NCBI GenBank assembly: GCA_003134995.1
Contig: PLDC01000014.1
Location: 95,153-159,152 of the forward strand
Source: Acidobacteriaceae bacterium
Lineage (GTDB): Bacteria; Acidobacteriota; Terriglobia; Terriglobales; Acidobacteriaceae
DNA length: 64,000 bases
Reading direction: 5' to 3'
A program made the translations under genes and the position numbers. The notes beneath the pieces are model-generated. The model was not told where the DNA came from, ran no database searches, and saw only the letters and a program-made list of their open reading frames with translations. Below are positions 31,164-40,483 of this stretch, piece by piece (the first letter of the stretch is position 1; every line of letters begins with the position of its first letter).

Positions 31164-33836
31164 ATGATCGGCCAAACCGTCTCCCACTACCGCGTCACGG
31201 AACTGCTCGGCGGCGGCGGCATGGGCGTGGTTTACAAAGCGGAAGACACTCAACTCGGCCGTTTCGTAGCCCTCAAGTTTCTTCCCGATTCCGCTTCCGA
31301 AGATCCCCAGGCCCTGGAGCGCTTTCGCCGCGAAGCCCGCGCAGCATCTTCGTTGAACCATCCCAACATCTGCACTGTGCATGAAATCGGCCAGCACGAT
31401 GGCCAGCTCTTCCTCGTAATGGAGTGCCTGAGCGGCCAGACCCTGAAGCACCTGATTCAAGGCAAGCCGATGGAACTCGACCGCCTGCTCACCCTCGGCA
31501 TCGAAGTCGCCGACGCGCTCGAAGCTGCGCACAGCAAGGGGATCGTCCACCGTGACATCAAGCCCGCCAACATCTTCATCACCGACCGCGGCACCGCCAA
31601 GATTCTGGATTTCGGCTTGGCAAAAATCGCCCGCCCCCCGCGCTCGACCAGCGGCGACTCACAAACCATGGCCGACGCTGCCAGCCTCGACCTCACCAGC
31701 CCAGGAACCGCTGTCGGCACCATGGCCTACATGTCGCCCGAACAGTTGCGCGGCAAGGAACTCGACGCCCGCACCGACCTTTTCTCCTTCGGCGTAGTGC
31801 TCTATGAAATGGCCACCGGCGTTCTCCCCTTCCGCGGAGAGACGAGCGCCGTGATCACAGACGCTATTCTCAATCGTCAGCCCACCGCCGCCACCCGCCT
31901 CGTTCCGGAGATTCCTTCGAAGCTGGATGAAATCATCGCCAAGGCCCTCGAAAAAGATCCGGACATGCGCTGCCAGACGGCCGCCGAACTGCGCGCCGAC
32001 CTGAAGCGCCTGAAACGCTCTACCGATTCTTCGCGCACTTCAGTCGTCAGAGAAAGAGAAGCAGCAGACGAAGCGGCCGAGCAGCGTTCGTCTTCCGCAA
32101 CCATAGCCGCAGCGACGCCAGTGCAGCGCAAGAAGTCCTCCGCCGCACTGATCTTCGCCCTTGGCCTGCTGTTCGCCGCGGGAGTGGGCGTGTTCGCCGG
32201 CAAGAAATTTTTCGCTGCTGCGCCCGCCGACCCTCCCATTTACCGTCAGCTCACTTTTCGCCGCGGTAGCATTCGTGCCGCGCGTTTCGCCCCTGACGGC
32301 CAAACGATTCTGTACAGCGCTGCCTGGCAGGGAAATCCCGTCGACGTTTTCACCGCGCGTCCCGAGGCTCCCGAGTCCCGCTCCATGGGCCTCAGCCGCA
32401 CCCAGCTCATGTCGATCTCTCCCACCTCCGAGATGGCTGTATTGCTGAACAGCAAAGCCATTGGAGCCTGGGTAAGCATGGGCACCCTGGCCCGCGCACC
32501 GCTTTCCGGTGGCGCCCCGCGTGAAGTGCTCGAGCAGGTGCAGTGGGCCGACTGGGCTCCCGACGGCACCAGCTTGGCAGTGGTTCGCGACATGGGCGGC
32601 CGCAATCGCCTCGAACTCCCCGTCGGCAAGCCCCTCTACCAGACCGGCGGCTGGATCGGCCATCCCCGCGTTTCCCCCAAAGGAGACTACGTCGCCTTCG
32701 CCGACCATCCCCTGCAAGGCGACGACAGCGGCTCGCTCGCCGTCGTCGATCTCGCCGGCAATAAGAAGATGCTTTCCACGCAGTGGTTCACCATTCAGGG
32801 CCTGGCCTGGTCTCCCGACGGAAAAGAAATCTGGTTCACCGCCAGCAAGTCCGGCACCGACCGCACTCTTTACGCCACCTCGCTCGATGGCAAGCAGCGC
32901 ATCGTGGCCCGCCTGCCCGGTGCGCTCATGCTGCTCGACATCGCCAAAGACGGACGCGTTCTCCTGGTCCGCGCCACTTGGCGCCGCGAATTGCTCGGCC
33001 TCGTCGACAACGATTCCAAGCAGCGCGAACTTTCCTGGCTCGATTACACCTATCCCTCCGATCTCTCCGCCGACGGCAAAACTTTATTGTTTGATGAAGA
33101 AGGCGGCGGCGGCGCGCTCGCCTACTCCAAATCCGGCGGCCTCACCTACGCGGTCTACATTCGCAAAACCGATGGCTCGCCCGCAGTCCTTCTAGGCGAA
33201 GGCGGCGCAGTAGCGTTGTCACCGGATGGCAAATGGGCGATCGCGCAAACTCAGGAATCGCCCTCGCAGTTCAGGTTGCTGCCCACCGGCGCAGGCGAAC
33301 CCAGAGACCTCACCAAAGATAACGTCAACCACAGTTGGGCTCACTGGTTCCCCGACGGAAAACGCATTCTGTTCTCCGCCGACGAGCCGAACAAAGGCGT
33401 TCGCTTCTACGTCTACGAGCTGGCCACAGGCAAAAGCCAGGTCATCTCGCAGGAAGGCGTCAATGGCACCGCATTCGCCCTCTCGCCCGACTCGCAGCAG
33501 ATTGCCGCCATCGGCCCCGACCAGAAGGGATATCTCTATCCCGTAGCAGGCGGCGACCCCCAGCTCATCGCCGGCATCAACCAGGGCGAGCAGCCCATCA
33601 CTTGGAGCGCCGACGGCAACACTCTCTACATCTACCAACCCGGCGAACTTCCCGCCCGCGTCTACCGCCTGGACATCAAAACCGGCCAGCGCACCTTGTG
33701 GAAAGAATTAATGCCCTCCGACCCCGCCGGAGTAGAAAACATCGGCCCCATCTACATGACGCCCGACGCCAGAACCTGCGTCTTCGGCTACCACAGAATG
33801 CTCGCGGATCTGTATCTGGTAGAAGGCCTGAAGTAA
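31164..33836 (+). CDS. Serine/threonine protein kinase with C-terminal beta-propeller
   Basis: 890 aa, one transmembrane helix. Kinase domain 1-275: G-loop [15 protein letters not shown], Lys in FVALKFL, Glu in the alpha-C helix, [24 protein letters not shown]...[30 protein letters not shown], and the conserved Arg near [15 protein letters not shown] basic juxtamembrane linker follows, then a membrane helix ([20 protein letters not shown], about 327-346). The outer part (about 350-890) has PD40/TolB-like blades such as [27 protein letters not shown] and [12 protein letters not shown]. Typical of Acidobacteria receptor-like kinases. No ribosome site is seen before the ATG. Confidence 0.94.
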   Translation: MIGQTVSHYRVTELLGGGGMGVVYKAEDTQLGRFVALKFLPDSASEDPQALERFRREARAASSLNHPNICTVHEIGQHDGQLFLVMECLSGQTLKHLIQGKPMELDRLLTLGIEVADALEAAHSKGIVHRDIKPANIFITDRGTAKILDFGLAKIARPPRSTSGDSQTMADAASLDLTSPGTAVGTMAYMSPEQLRGKELDARTDLFSFGVVLYEMATGVLPFRGETSAVITDAILNRQPTAATRLVPEIPSKLDEIIAKALEKDPDMRCQTAAELRADLKRLKRSTDSSRTSVVREREAADEAAEQRSSSATIAAATPVQRKKSSAALIFALGLLFAAGVGVFAGKKFFAAAPADPPIYRQLTFRRGSIRAARFAPDGQTILYSAAWQGNPVDVFTARPEAPESRSMGLSRTQLMSISPTSEMAVLLNSKAIGAWVSMGTLARAPLSGGAPREVLEQVQWADWAPDGTSLAVVRDMGGRNRLELPVGKPLYQTGGWIGHPRVSPKGDYVAFADHPLQGDDSGSLAVVDLAGNKKMLSTQWFTIQGLAWSPDGKEIWFTASKSGTDRTLYATSLDGKQRIVARLPGALMLLDIAKDGRVLLVRATWRRELLGLVDNDSKQRELSWLDYTYPSDLSADGKTLLFDEEGGGGALAYSKSGGLTYAVYIRKTDGSPAVLLGEGGAVALSPDGKWAIAQTQESPSQFRLLPTGAGEPRDLTKDNVNHSWAHWFPDGKRILFSADEPNKGVRFYVYELATGKSQVISQEGVNGTAFALSPDSQQIAAIGPDQKGYLYPVAGGDPQLIAGINQGEQPITWSADGNTLYIYQPGELPARVYRLDIKTGQRTLWKELMPSDPAGVENIGPIYMTPDARTCVFGYHRMLADLYLVEGLK

Positions 33837-33885
33837 GAACCTGCAGGAGCCTGCTTTCCCATCCTCGCGGCCAACGCCGCCCACG

Positions 33886-34092
33886 CAAGAAAGCCCTTGT
33901 CATTCAACCCGAGCAGGAGCGACGGCGACAAAAAACCCTTGCCATTCAACCCGAGCAGGAGCGACAGCGAAAAAACCTTTGTCATTCCGGGCAAAGCTGG
34001 AGCGACAGCGACAAAAAACGCTTGTCATTCCGACCGGAGCCGGACCCTGAGCGAAGCCGAAGGGGACGGCGTAGCGGAGGAACCTGCTTCCC
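33886..34092 (+). repeat. Tandem array of about 42-bp units
   Basis: Four units, each with (C)TTGTCATTC followed by CCGAGCAGGAGCGACGGCGA-like sequence. The GTCATT word falls at 33899, 33941, 33981 and 34024. The last unit runs into a copy of the 30925-30990 repeat. The rest of 33837-34146 has no gene. Confidence 0.75.
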
Positions 34093-34146
34093 ATTCCCGC
34101 ATCCAACTCCGAGCCAAGAGAGTCACCGACACGCATTCTCCTCAAA

Positions 34147-34614
34147 TTACCGTCCATACCGAGCCAACTCACTCCGGCTCTTGGTCAGCATCCTCCACGC
34201 TTCCCGGTAGCACTCGTACCGGAAACTGTTTTTCCTCACCGGCAGCACGACAGGATAAAGCATCGTCCCTTTTCGACGCCGGGCGCCTAACATTACCGAC
34301 GCCGGAATCAGGTACCACACATCCACCGGAATTACGTAAGCGGCAAACAGATCAATCTGTTTCAAACTATAGTCTTGCTTCTTGCCCCAATGCGGCGTGA
34401 ATCCGCACCAGTAGCCACAACCCTTCCGGCACGTTGCCGATTTCACCTGCACACGCAAGAAGTTGGACCCATGTTCGATTCCCACATCGTAAGCTCTACA
34501 GTCCCCCCAGGGCTTGCACACCGCGAACAACCGCCCCGCAGCCTCCGCCATGAATCGCAATTCAACCCACTCCCCGCGCTCCTTAAGGCTCCCAAACCGC
34601 TCCCAAGGTTTCAT
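34147..34614 (-). CDS. PD-(D/E)XK endonuclease family protein (second copy)
   Basis: 155 aa paralogue of 6056-6589: LKERGEWVELRFMAEA, CKPWGDCRAYDVGIEHG, FLRVQVKSATCRKG, then IDLFAAYVIPVDVWYLIPAS and YECYREAWRMLTK. Glu (GEW-E), Asp (AYDVG) and QVK give the same catalytic pattern. The start at 34614 is chosen by AGGGGA about nine bases upstream; the frame extends to 34689 without support. A strong hairpin lies upstream, as with the first copy, and an IS1595 transposase is divergent to it. Confidence 0.75.
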   Translation of the reverse strand: MKPWERFGSLKERGEWVELRFMAEAAGRLFAVCKPWGDCRAYDVGIEHGSNFLRVQVKSATCRKGCGYWCGFTPHWGKKQDYSLKQIDLFAAYVIPVDVWYLIPASVMLGARRRKGTMLYPVVLPVRKNSFRYECYREAWRMLTKSRSELARYGR

Positions 34615-34840
34615 TAATGATTTCCCCTTTTTCCCCGAACCGCAACCGTCGTGTTCTATACCGTGCAAGGCGCGCGCCCTGTAAAGCACAGCTCCACGGA
34701 AGCCGGCAGTAACGTGGAAGAGCGGCGCTTCAGCGCCGCGTCACCCGCCAAATCGACGCGGGCTTTTAGCCCCTGAGGCGCTCGCTTATAACCGCCCTAA
34801 TTTTTCGTGGAATTGCCGAAAGACACGCGTAACCCAATAG

Positions 34841-34870
34841 AAAAGGCGCGACCCATAGGCCGCGCCTTTT
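34841..34870. terminator. Perfect bidirectional hairpin
   Basis: AAAAGGCGCG (34841-34850) and CGCGCCTTTT (34861-34870), 10 bp, loop of 10. Because the stem has A and T ends, it works as a terminator in both directions. It lies upstream of the second PD-(D/E)XK gene and of the transposase. Confidence 0.75.
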
Positions 34871-34958
34871 CCAAAAACTTTACCCTATATATTCAGAATA
34901 GCATTTTGCGAGGGGTAAACCCGCCACCAAACCCAACTTTATATTGGCATGAATATCC

Positions 34959-34987
34959 TTTACTCATCAACCCACCTATGCTATAAA
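34959..34987 (+). promoter_or_regulatory. Transposase promoter
   Basis: TTTACT (34959-34964) and TATAAA (34982-34987) with a 17-base spacer; the ATG at 34994 follows six bases later, so the message would be leaderless or nearly so. Confidence 0.6.
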
Positions 34988-34993
34988 GTACGT

Positions 34994-35971
34994 ATGACAC
35001 AGGAACCAAAGACCTTAGCAGACGCAATCGTCTACTTCCAAAGCCCTGATAACTGCATTGACTATCTGGCCCTGCGGCGCTGGCGGAATGGCGTTACCTG
35101 TCCGACGTGCGGACGCAAGGACGTTAGCTTTGTGCCGTCTCGCCGCCTGTGGCAGTGCAAGACGCGGCACCCGAAGGCGCAATTCAGCATCAAGACCGGG
35201 ACTGTGCTTGAGGATTCGCCGCTCGGTCTTGAGAAGTGGTTGCCTGTGATGTGGAAGGTTGCGAACTGCAAGAACGGCGTTAGTTCGTGGGAGATTCACC
35301 GCTCTCTGGGAGTCTCGCAAAAGGCTGCTTGGTTCATGGTACATCGCATTCGCTTGGGGATGCAGGACAAGGAATCTGGCGGCAAGCTCGGCGGCACAGT
35401 TGAAATTGACGAAACCTACATCGGCGGCAAGGCGCGGAACATGCACAAGGCGAAGCGCCGCCGTCTCAGTGATGGAGTTGGAATGCAAGGCGGACACGGC
35501 AAGACTGTGGTCATTGGCGCACTTGAGCGTGGCGGCAAGGTTAAGGCGCGAGTCATCGGAGATCGTAAGTATCCCGCCGTGCATGGTGCCGTGCGGGATT
35601 TTGTTGAGCGTGGTTCTGCGATTATGACCGATGAATTCCCGGCCTATCTCGGACTCGCCGCAGAGTACGAGCATCAGTTCGTCAATCACCTTGAGAAGTA
35701 CGTAGATGGGCAGGTTCACACTCAAGGTATGGAAAACTTCTGGAGTTTACTCAAGAGAGGACTCGGCGGAACGTATGTAGCTGTCGAACCGTTTCACCTG
35801 TTCCGCTACGTAGACGAACAGGCTTTCAGATTCAATAATCGCGCGACGAAGGACAATCCGGTAAATGATGGAGATCGTTTCAGCCTGTTGTGTGAGCAGA
35901 TCGTTGGCAAGCGGCTGACGTATGCAGAACTGACGGCGAAGGAGGACAAAAAACCGGAAGTCCCTTTCTAG
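34994..35971 (+). mobile_element. IS1595-family transposase
   Basis: 325 aa. The N-terminal zinc-ribbon-like part reads RRWRNGVTCPTCGRKDVSFVPSRRLWQCK. The middle has TVLEDSPLGLEKWLPVMWKVANCKNGVSSWEIHRSLGVSQKAAWFMVHRIR. The ISXO2-like DDE catalytic domain runs from GTVEIDETYIGGKARN through IMTDEFPAYLGL to MENFWSLLKRGLGGTYVAVEPFHLFRYVDEQAFRFNNR. The domain order and motifs are those of IS1595. The protein looks intact. I could not find convincing terminal inverted repeats, so only the gene is marked. ATG 34949 is an unlikely earlier start. Confidence 0.9.
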
Positions 35972-36226
35972 GTTTCGGTTGCCTCGTGGTCGGAAGCGTC
36001 AACCAGCATAAAAAACTCCAATGGTCTCGTCCCAGAATGGAACCGATGGAAGTGACCATTTTATTTGCATGCGAGACTCCTTGTAGGTACTTGAAACTAA
36101 AGCAGCATCCGCATACACCTAAAACCAAGGGACAAAATTTCGTTGCCTTTTTGGGCAGTTTGTCATATAAACGCTGTCCCCTGTACTTTGGTAATTTTTC
36201 ACAGTCCCGCAACGAGAGGAGAATTC

Positions 36227-36469
36227 ATGGCATCTACCACACTAGATATGCCACTCTCACGACAATCCGCCAGTCGCCGTGTGGAACTTCTCCGCAACGC
36301 ACCGAAAGATTCCTGGGTTGCGCTGTCGGAAGATGAAACGGAGATCGTCGCAATTGGCAGTACATTCATGGAAGCCGATGCCATTGCGAAAAATTCTGGC
36401 GCGCAAAATTACGTCCTTACGAGAACTCCGGACGAATGGCTGTCGCGAGCCTTGTCGCCTATCAGTTGA
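36227..36469 (+). CDS. DUF5678-like small protein, partner of an aspartic protease (copy 2)
   Basis: 80 aa. The start at 36227 has AGAGGAG seven bases upstream. The conserved part is RRVELLRNAPKDSWVALSEDETEIVAIGSTFMEADAIAKNSGAQNYVLTRTP, which aligns over its whole length with copy 1 at 27603-27836 (SWxALSEDExxxVAxGST). The stop TGA overlaps the TTG start of the protease gene. Confidence 0.72.
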   Translation: MASTTLDMPLSRQSASRRVELLRNAPKDSWVALSEDETEIVAIGSTFMEADAIAKNSGAQNYVLTRTPDEWLSRALSPIS

Positions 36470-36888
36470 AGTATTCCTACAAACAAGTTCCGCTCCAGAA
36501 TGGCGAATTCGATTGGCTTCCAATTCTGCCTATCCAAGTAGCGCGCAGCTCGTTGCTGACACCCCAGTTTGAAGCGATCATTGATTCCGGCTCTTTTGAT
36601 TGCCTTTTCCACGGTGACATCGCGAGGGCAGTCGGAATAAAGGACATAACCACTGGAATTCTCAAGGTTAGCGGTGGCGTAGTGAAGGCCGTTAAAATGA
36701 ATACCTACGGCCACGACATTAGGCTAATGGTTGGTGCGGACAATTTCAAAATACACGGTTATTTCTCCGACGAACTCCCGATTGCTTGCCTGCTAGGGAG
36801 GGATGGATTTTTTGACAAGTACGTTGTAACGTTCGATCCTTCCGGCCCATCTCCGGGAGTTGAACTAACGCGAGTTCACAAGAAATGA
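36466..36888 (+). CDS. Retropepsin-like aspartic protease (copy 2)
   Basis: 140 aa from TTG 36466, which overlaps the partner's stop (TTGA) just as GTG does in copy 1; an in-frame ATG at 36436 would overlap more. Active site FEAIIDSGSFDCLFHGDIARAVGI and second block IACLLGRDGFFDKYVVTFDP. The length equals that of copy 1 although sequence identity is moderate, so the pair is an old, maintained unit. It sits in an AT-richer island next to a transposase. Confidence 0.75.
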   Translation: MKYSYKQVPLQNGEFDWLPILPIQVARSSLLTPQFEAIIDSGSFDCLFHGDIARAVGIKDITTGILKVSGGVVKAVKMNTYGHDIRLMVGADNFKIHGYFSDELPIACLLGRDGFFDKYVVTFDPSGPSPGVELTRVHKK

Positions 36889-36894
36889 ACTGCA

Positions 36895-37071
36895 CTACGG
36901 CGTAGCCGTTTTTCTCTTTCGCTTTGAGCCGCGTTTAGGGCCGCGCCTGTGGGGATTCGCGTCTACCTGTTTTCGATACTCCGCTTCGCGCCTCTGTATT
37001 TCTTCGTGAGGCACCGTAAGCAAGCGGTCTACCAGATTCGTAAACTTGTTGTACTCTGCGGAATGTTTCAT
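36895..37071 (-). CDS. Small basic protein (58 aa), last gene of the DUF262-HNH operon
   Basis: 58 aa starting MKHSAEYNKFTNLVDRLL and continuing TVPHEEIQRREAEYRKQVDANP, then an Arg/Lys-rich tail (RRGPKRGSKRKRK). AAGGT lies six bases before the ATG, and the gene starts 9 bp after the HNH gene's stop. It matches the frameshifted small gene at 10462-10621 (FDNAVRQVLTVSKEELLKREA). The basic tail suggests nucleic-acid binding; otherwise unknown. Confidence 0.6.
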   Translation of the reverse strand: MKHSAEYNKFTNLVDRLLTVPHEEIQRREAEYRKQVDANPHRRGPKRGSKRKRKTATP

Positions 37072-37080
37072 TTGAACCTT

Positions 37081-37953
37081 TCATGCGGTCTTCGTAGCGT
37101 CCGGAATTTTCTTGCCCGTATTACAGTACGCATGGGTATAGGCTAAATTCGCAAGCGTCCCTTTTCCACCGTCAGCACTTCTAGTCCTGTGATCCTTGGA
37201 TCGGCAACTAGGTGGAAGCCTAGCGCCACATTCAGGACACCGCTCCCTCGTTTCAAGGATCGTCAGTACAACTTTGGCTTGCTCTGCCTCCTTCGAGAAG
37301 CGCTTCCTCCTGTTTTCAGTGCTAGGAATATTCGTCACATCTTTCAAATCTTTTAATTGCTCATGCGCTTTGAGTTTCCTGACAATTTTCCTAGCGGTTC
37401 TTGTCCCCGACTCCAAGCATTCTAGGATTATCCGATGCATCTGCAACATCGCCTCAACAGGTCTCGTGCGGCTGCCTTTGCTATGCGCCAATTGATTAAT
37501 AAATACTTTATGCTTAACCAAAAATTCCTCGAAGTCCGCACGCACTTTTGTAAAGTTTTTTAGCTTGTTTTGAGCCTCTAGTTCCTTGGCAAATCGAAGA
37601 GAGGCGATGAATGCGCCTGTGTGAAATTTACCAGTCACTCCATAGGAATAAACCGCCTGATCCAATCCAATCGAACCTGGATTGTGCGTCCCGTTATCGC
37701 TTACTAGAGTTGCTACGTCTTTGACCTTTTCCAATAACCGCAGAGTGGCCGATCCGTCTGCATCATTTTCCAATTCTGCCGTCTGCTGCCTAGCTTTTCC
37801 TCGCCTCTTCTGTTTTTGCCACATTGCAGGAGTGATACCGTTGAAAATATTAATCATATCTAAGACCATTTTGAAGGCATCACTCGAATAAGATTGGCCA
37901 GCTCTAGGAACGTCTGAACTTTTAGAAGTTATTTCCGCGATTTGGCCGAACAA
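37081..37953 (-). CDS. HNH endonuclease-domain protein
   Basis: 290 aa. The C-terminal HNH finger is RCPECGARLPPSCRSKDHRTRSADGGKGTLANLAYTHAYCNTGK, with paired Cys, the DH, Asn and final His. The N-terminal 230 residues are helical and of unknown function (FHTGAFIASLRFAKELE ... TRPVEAMLQMHRIILECLESGTRTARKIVRKLKAHEQ). The first codon is TTG 37953, overlapping the end of the DUF262 gene by 25 bases, so the two are coupled. By analogy with GmrSD-type and DUF262/HNH systems, it would be the DNA-cutting component of a defence-like module. Confidence 0.75.
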   Translation of the reverse strand: MFGQIAEITSKSSDVPRAGQSYSSDAFKMVLDMINIFNGITPAMWQKQKRRGKARQQTAELENDADGSATLRLLEKVKDVATLVSDNGTHNPGSIGLDQAVYSYGVTGKFHTGAFIASLRFAKELEAQNKLKNFTKVRADFEEFLVKHKVFINQLAHSKGSRTRPVEAMLQMHRIILECLESGTRTARKIVRKLKAHEQLKDLKDVTNIPSTENRRKRFSKEAEQAKVVLTILETRERCPECGARLPPSCRSKDHRTRSADGGKGTLANLAYTHAYCNTGKKIPDATKTA

Positions 37954-38696
37954 AATGCGTGAATCTCTTTAGCCAAAGCATCGATCTCCGACGCCTTCGC
38001 CAGTTTTGCGTAATAGTCACTCCCGGCACGCATTAGGGCGCGAGTTGCTATGGCATTTGGTTTTTTTCGCGCCCGGATAATGTCGAGGTCTGTAGGATCA
38101 ATCATTGCAGGATTCGAGTTGATTTTAAGAAATGAATTTTCAGCAGTTTCGGCATCTCCCTCGACCTTCTGTATGAATGGTTGTAGGGTAGTTATCGCCC
38201 TTCCCCGGCGAATTTTAATATCCGTACCTTCTTGCCTGCCTAACCGACATAAGTCTCCGTAACTGCCAACCTCTTGCTCCATTTTGAATTTAGTTTGATC
38301 ATGGAATTTTTCTTGTGCTTTGGTTATATCCTCGCACAATTCCTTAGAAATCGGCCCGTTACCGTAGTCGTCATTGACCCATGCAATAAGAGCGCTTAGC
38401 CTATGCGCCCCGTCTATGATGAAGATTTTCCCGCTTTCCCTTGAGTGCCAAATAATCAAAGCCGGGACTAGTTGCTCATCAAGCCAACTCTTTATTAAAT
38501 CGACGATCATATCCGGAGTCCAATTGTTGGTCGGCCTTTGAAAGTCTGGTTTTCTGAGCACACTGAAATAGAGGCTGTCGCGTGTTAAATCTTCGACTCT
38601 AAAAATTGGTGCCTTGCCCGTCGCGCTTTTGGCGGGTCCGCTCTCAAAATCTTCGCGCTTGATTAGCGCGTCAAGATTAACTTTGTGGGTTGGCAT
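37929..38696 (-). CDS. DUF262-family protein (ParB-like/GmrS-type)
   Basis: 255 aa. LYFSVLRKPDFQRPTNNWTPDMIVDLIKSWLDEQLVPALIIW is the DUF262 opening motif (PxxQR...W....i..LI.S...), and KIFIIDGAHRLSALIAWVNDDYG is the DGxxR motif that binds nucleotide in GmrS/ParB-like NTPases. The helical rest ends RAGSDYYAKLAKASEIDALAKEIHAF. The start at 38696 has AGGAGG four bases upstream. It leads an operon with an HNH nuclease and a small basic protein, the arrangement expected for a type IV restriction-like module. Confidence 0.8.
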   Translation of the reverse strand: MPTHKVNLDALIKREDFESGPAKSATGKAPIFRVEDLTRDSLYFSVLRKPDFQRPTNNWTPDMIVDLIKSWLDEQLVPALIIWHSRESGKIFIIDGAHRLSALIAWVNDDYGNGPISKELCEDITKAQEKFHDQTKFKMEQEVGSYGDLCRLGRQEGTDIKIRRGRAITTLQPFIQKVEGDAETAENSFLKINSNPAMIDPTDLDIIRARKKPNAIATRALMRAGSDYYAKLAKASEIDALAKEIHAFCSAKSRK

Positions 38697-38934
38697 GCGA
38701 CCTCCTAAAGCGGTCATCGTACACCCCCGCCTTGGGGCGCACTACTCCCGACTTCCCCCGCTGCCCTGTCATCGGCCACCTTAGCACAGTTTGATGAGTC
38801 TGCGCTATTAAAGCCTTTATATTTGGATTGTTTCCTTCACCTTAGCCCGATTCACGCAACTTCTGCCTATTGACAAGATTTCGACAGAACCGACCCTTGG
38901 CGATCCGAGCAGCCGATGTCGGATAACCTAACTC

Positions 38935-39912
38935 TCACCCATTCTGCACAGCGGACTGTTTCGGCCAGCTAAAGAAAACCCGTCCAGCCCACTGCAGCGC
39001 CTTCCACCCCGCCGCCGCGCCCAACAAAATCGTGCCCATCCACAGCAGCACCGCCGGCAGATAGAAGACAATCGATGCCATGGCCGCGCCGTAACCCGCT
39101 ACTGCCTCAAGCCCCTCGCGCAATGCCAGCTTCAACTGATACAACGGACGCCACCGCAGCCCAAACACCCGCGCCTCGGCCTCCGTCCGCAATGAAATAG
39201 AAATCACCACAGTCTCAATCTGCTTCGACAGCGCATCAAACTCCGCCTGCCTCTGCTCAATCTGCCCGCGCACCTCGCTCAATTTTTCGCTGACCTCAAG
39301 CGTGTCCTTCACCGTGTGCGCCTGCTTCAGAATCGCCAGATACTGCACCTCTTCAGCCCGCAGATTGCGCAGATTGGCATCCTCGTCCACATACTGCCGC
39401 GTAACATCCTGCGCCTCCACTTTCTGGCTCTCCACCCTTAATCCGAGCTTGCGAATCTCCGCGCACGCCTCTTCAAAGCGCGCCGAAGGTACCCGCACAA
39501 TCAGCGAACCGCTGGCCGCATCCTGCCCACCGCTCACCTCTGAACTCACCAGAAACCCGCCCATGCCTTCGGCAAGCGCACGGATTTTCTCGGCGGTTTC
39601 CGCGGGCTTTTGCACCACCAGGCCCATCGAACTGTTGCGCACCATCTTGCGATCCGTCGCCGCCCCAGCCTTCGCCGCGGGCTCGATCAGAGCAGCGGAA
39701 ACCAACACCGGCTCGTTGAGGCGGATCTCGTCCTGGCCCGCCGATTGATATCGCACAGCCGTCGGCAAACCAGCTTCGTAGCTGTGGTTCGCAGCCATCC
39801 TGCTTCGCTGGAGATTAGGGATCACAATCGCCGCCACAATCACCGCCGCCATTCCGGCCCAGGTAATCCATCCCGTGCTGCTTCTATTGAGTGACCCAGC
39901 AATGCTCGTCAT
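38935..39912 (-). CDS. DUF4349 membrane protein
   Basis: 325 aa. N-terminal membrane helix (GWITWAGMAAVIVAAIVIPNL). A periplasmic DUF4349 domain follows: RNSSMGLVVQKPAETAEKIRALAEGMGGFLVSSEVSGGQDAASGSLIVRVPSARFEEACAEIRKLGLRVESQKVEAQDVTRQYVDEDANLRNLRAEEVQYLAIL. Then comes a coiled coil (VSEKLSEVRGQIEQRQAEFDALSKQIE), and a C-terminal membrane helix (SIVFYLPAVLLWMGTILLGAAAG). DUF4349 proteins often accompany anti-sigma factors, but none is seen here. The start at 39912 has a GAGGGAA ribosome site. Confidence 0.87.
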   Translation of the reverse strand: MTSIAGSLNRSSTGWITWAGMAAVIVAAIVIPNLQRSRMAANHSYEAGLPTAVRYQSAGQDEIRLNEPVLVSAALIEPAAKAGAATDRKMVRNSSMGLVVQKPAETAEKIRALAEGMGGFLVSSEVSGGQDAASGSLIVRVPSARFEEACAEIRKLGLRVESQKVEAQDVTRQYVDEDANLRNLRAEEVQYLAILKQAHTVKDTLEVSEKLSEVRGQIEQRQAEFDALSKQIETVVISISLRTEAEARVFGLRWRPLYQLKLALREGLEAVAGYGAAMASIVFYLPAVLLWMGTILLGAAAGWKALQWAGRVFFSWPKQSAVQNG

Positions 39913-40000
39913 ATCCGTTCCCTCAAGAAAAGAACGTACGCCCAAGCGCGCCTTGCCACAGATTTGTCTCTTCAGAGGCCTCCAAAACTCCAATAAGAAA

Positions 40001-40017
40001 GGCGGCCAATGGCCGCC
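40001..40017 (-). terminator. Terminator of the gyrB-higBA unit
   Basis: GGCGGCC (40001-40007) and GGCCGCC (40011-40017); on the minus strand the stem is followed by TTTCTTATT. Confidence 0.65.
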
Positions 40018-40067
40018 CTAATGTCGCCTTAATCCGCTAGAATCCGCGCAAATCCGTGGCAAACGAA

Positions 40068-40110
40068 TTAAATATCCAAATTCTTCAGCGTGCGCACATT
40101 GGCGATTCCC
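40068..40110 (-). pseudogene. Orphan copy of the gyrB 3' end
   Basis: The minus strand encodes IANVRTLKNLDI and a stop, matching the last residues of GyrB ([11 protein letters not shown]). The last 18 bases differ from gyrB at two positions, but upstream the match is weak. It lies on the far side of higBA from gyrB, so the toxin-antitoxin pair is bracketed by two gyrB ends. Confidence 0.5.
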
Positions 40111-40122
40111 AGACTGCGACAG

Positions 40123-40434
40123 CTAGACTCGGCCTTCCGCTGCCGGGTCTCCCTCCGAGATGTCGGCAACACTGGCCAACCTGCGGACTGACGGCTGTTT
40201 CGCCTTGCGCGCCTTCCACAAGTCGTACTGAGACTGCATGCCCATCCACAACTCCGGGGACGTACCCAAGGCGGCAGCGAGGCGAATCGCCATGGATGCC
40301 GAAATACCTGCCTTGCCATTGAGCACCCGCGAAAGAGTTACGCGCGTGATTCGCAAGTGTGCCGCCGCCTTGGCCACGGAAACATTTCCAAGGTATTCGC
40401 GAAGAACCAAACCTGGGTGCGGCGGATTATGCAT
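40123..40434 (-). CDS. higA: HigA antitoxin
   Basis: 103 aa. HNPPHPGLVLREYLG, then the HTH VAKAAAHLRITRVTLSRVLNGKAGISASMAIRLAAALG, then TSPELWMGMQSQYDLWKARK. Neutralises HigB and represses the operon. AGGAG lies eight bases before the ATG. It follows higB in toxin-first order, which is characteristic of higBA. Strongly similar to the orphan HigA at 5396-5701. Confidence 0.93.
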   Translation of the reverse strand: MHNPPHPGLVLREYLGNVSVAKAAAHLRITRVTLSRVLNGKAGISASMAIRLAAALGTSPELWMGMQSQYDLWKARKAKQPSVRRLASVADISEGDPAAEGRV

Positions 40435-40483
40435 TTCCTACGCTCCTGCTTCGGCGGTAACATCGACTCAAAAATGACCCGGC

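Larger units (their letters stand above)
34615..34993. other. Divergent intergenic region with hairpins
   Basis: Contains GCGGCGC (34732-34738) with GCGCCGC (34743-34749), the perfect hairpin at 34841-34870, and TTTACCC/GGGTAAA near 34881-34919. It becomes markedly AT-rich after 34800, which marks the left edge of an island. Confidence 0.5.

Noticed and set aside
33886..34092. CRISPR array
   Set aside because: Units of about 42 bp follow each other without distinct spacers, and no cas gene is in the window; it is a tandem repeat.
34841..36030. Complete IS1595 element with terminal inverted repeats
   Set aside because: I compared the flanks of the transposase gene and found no convincing inverted ends or target duplication, so only the gene is annotated.
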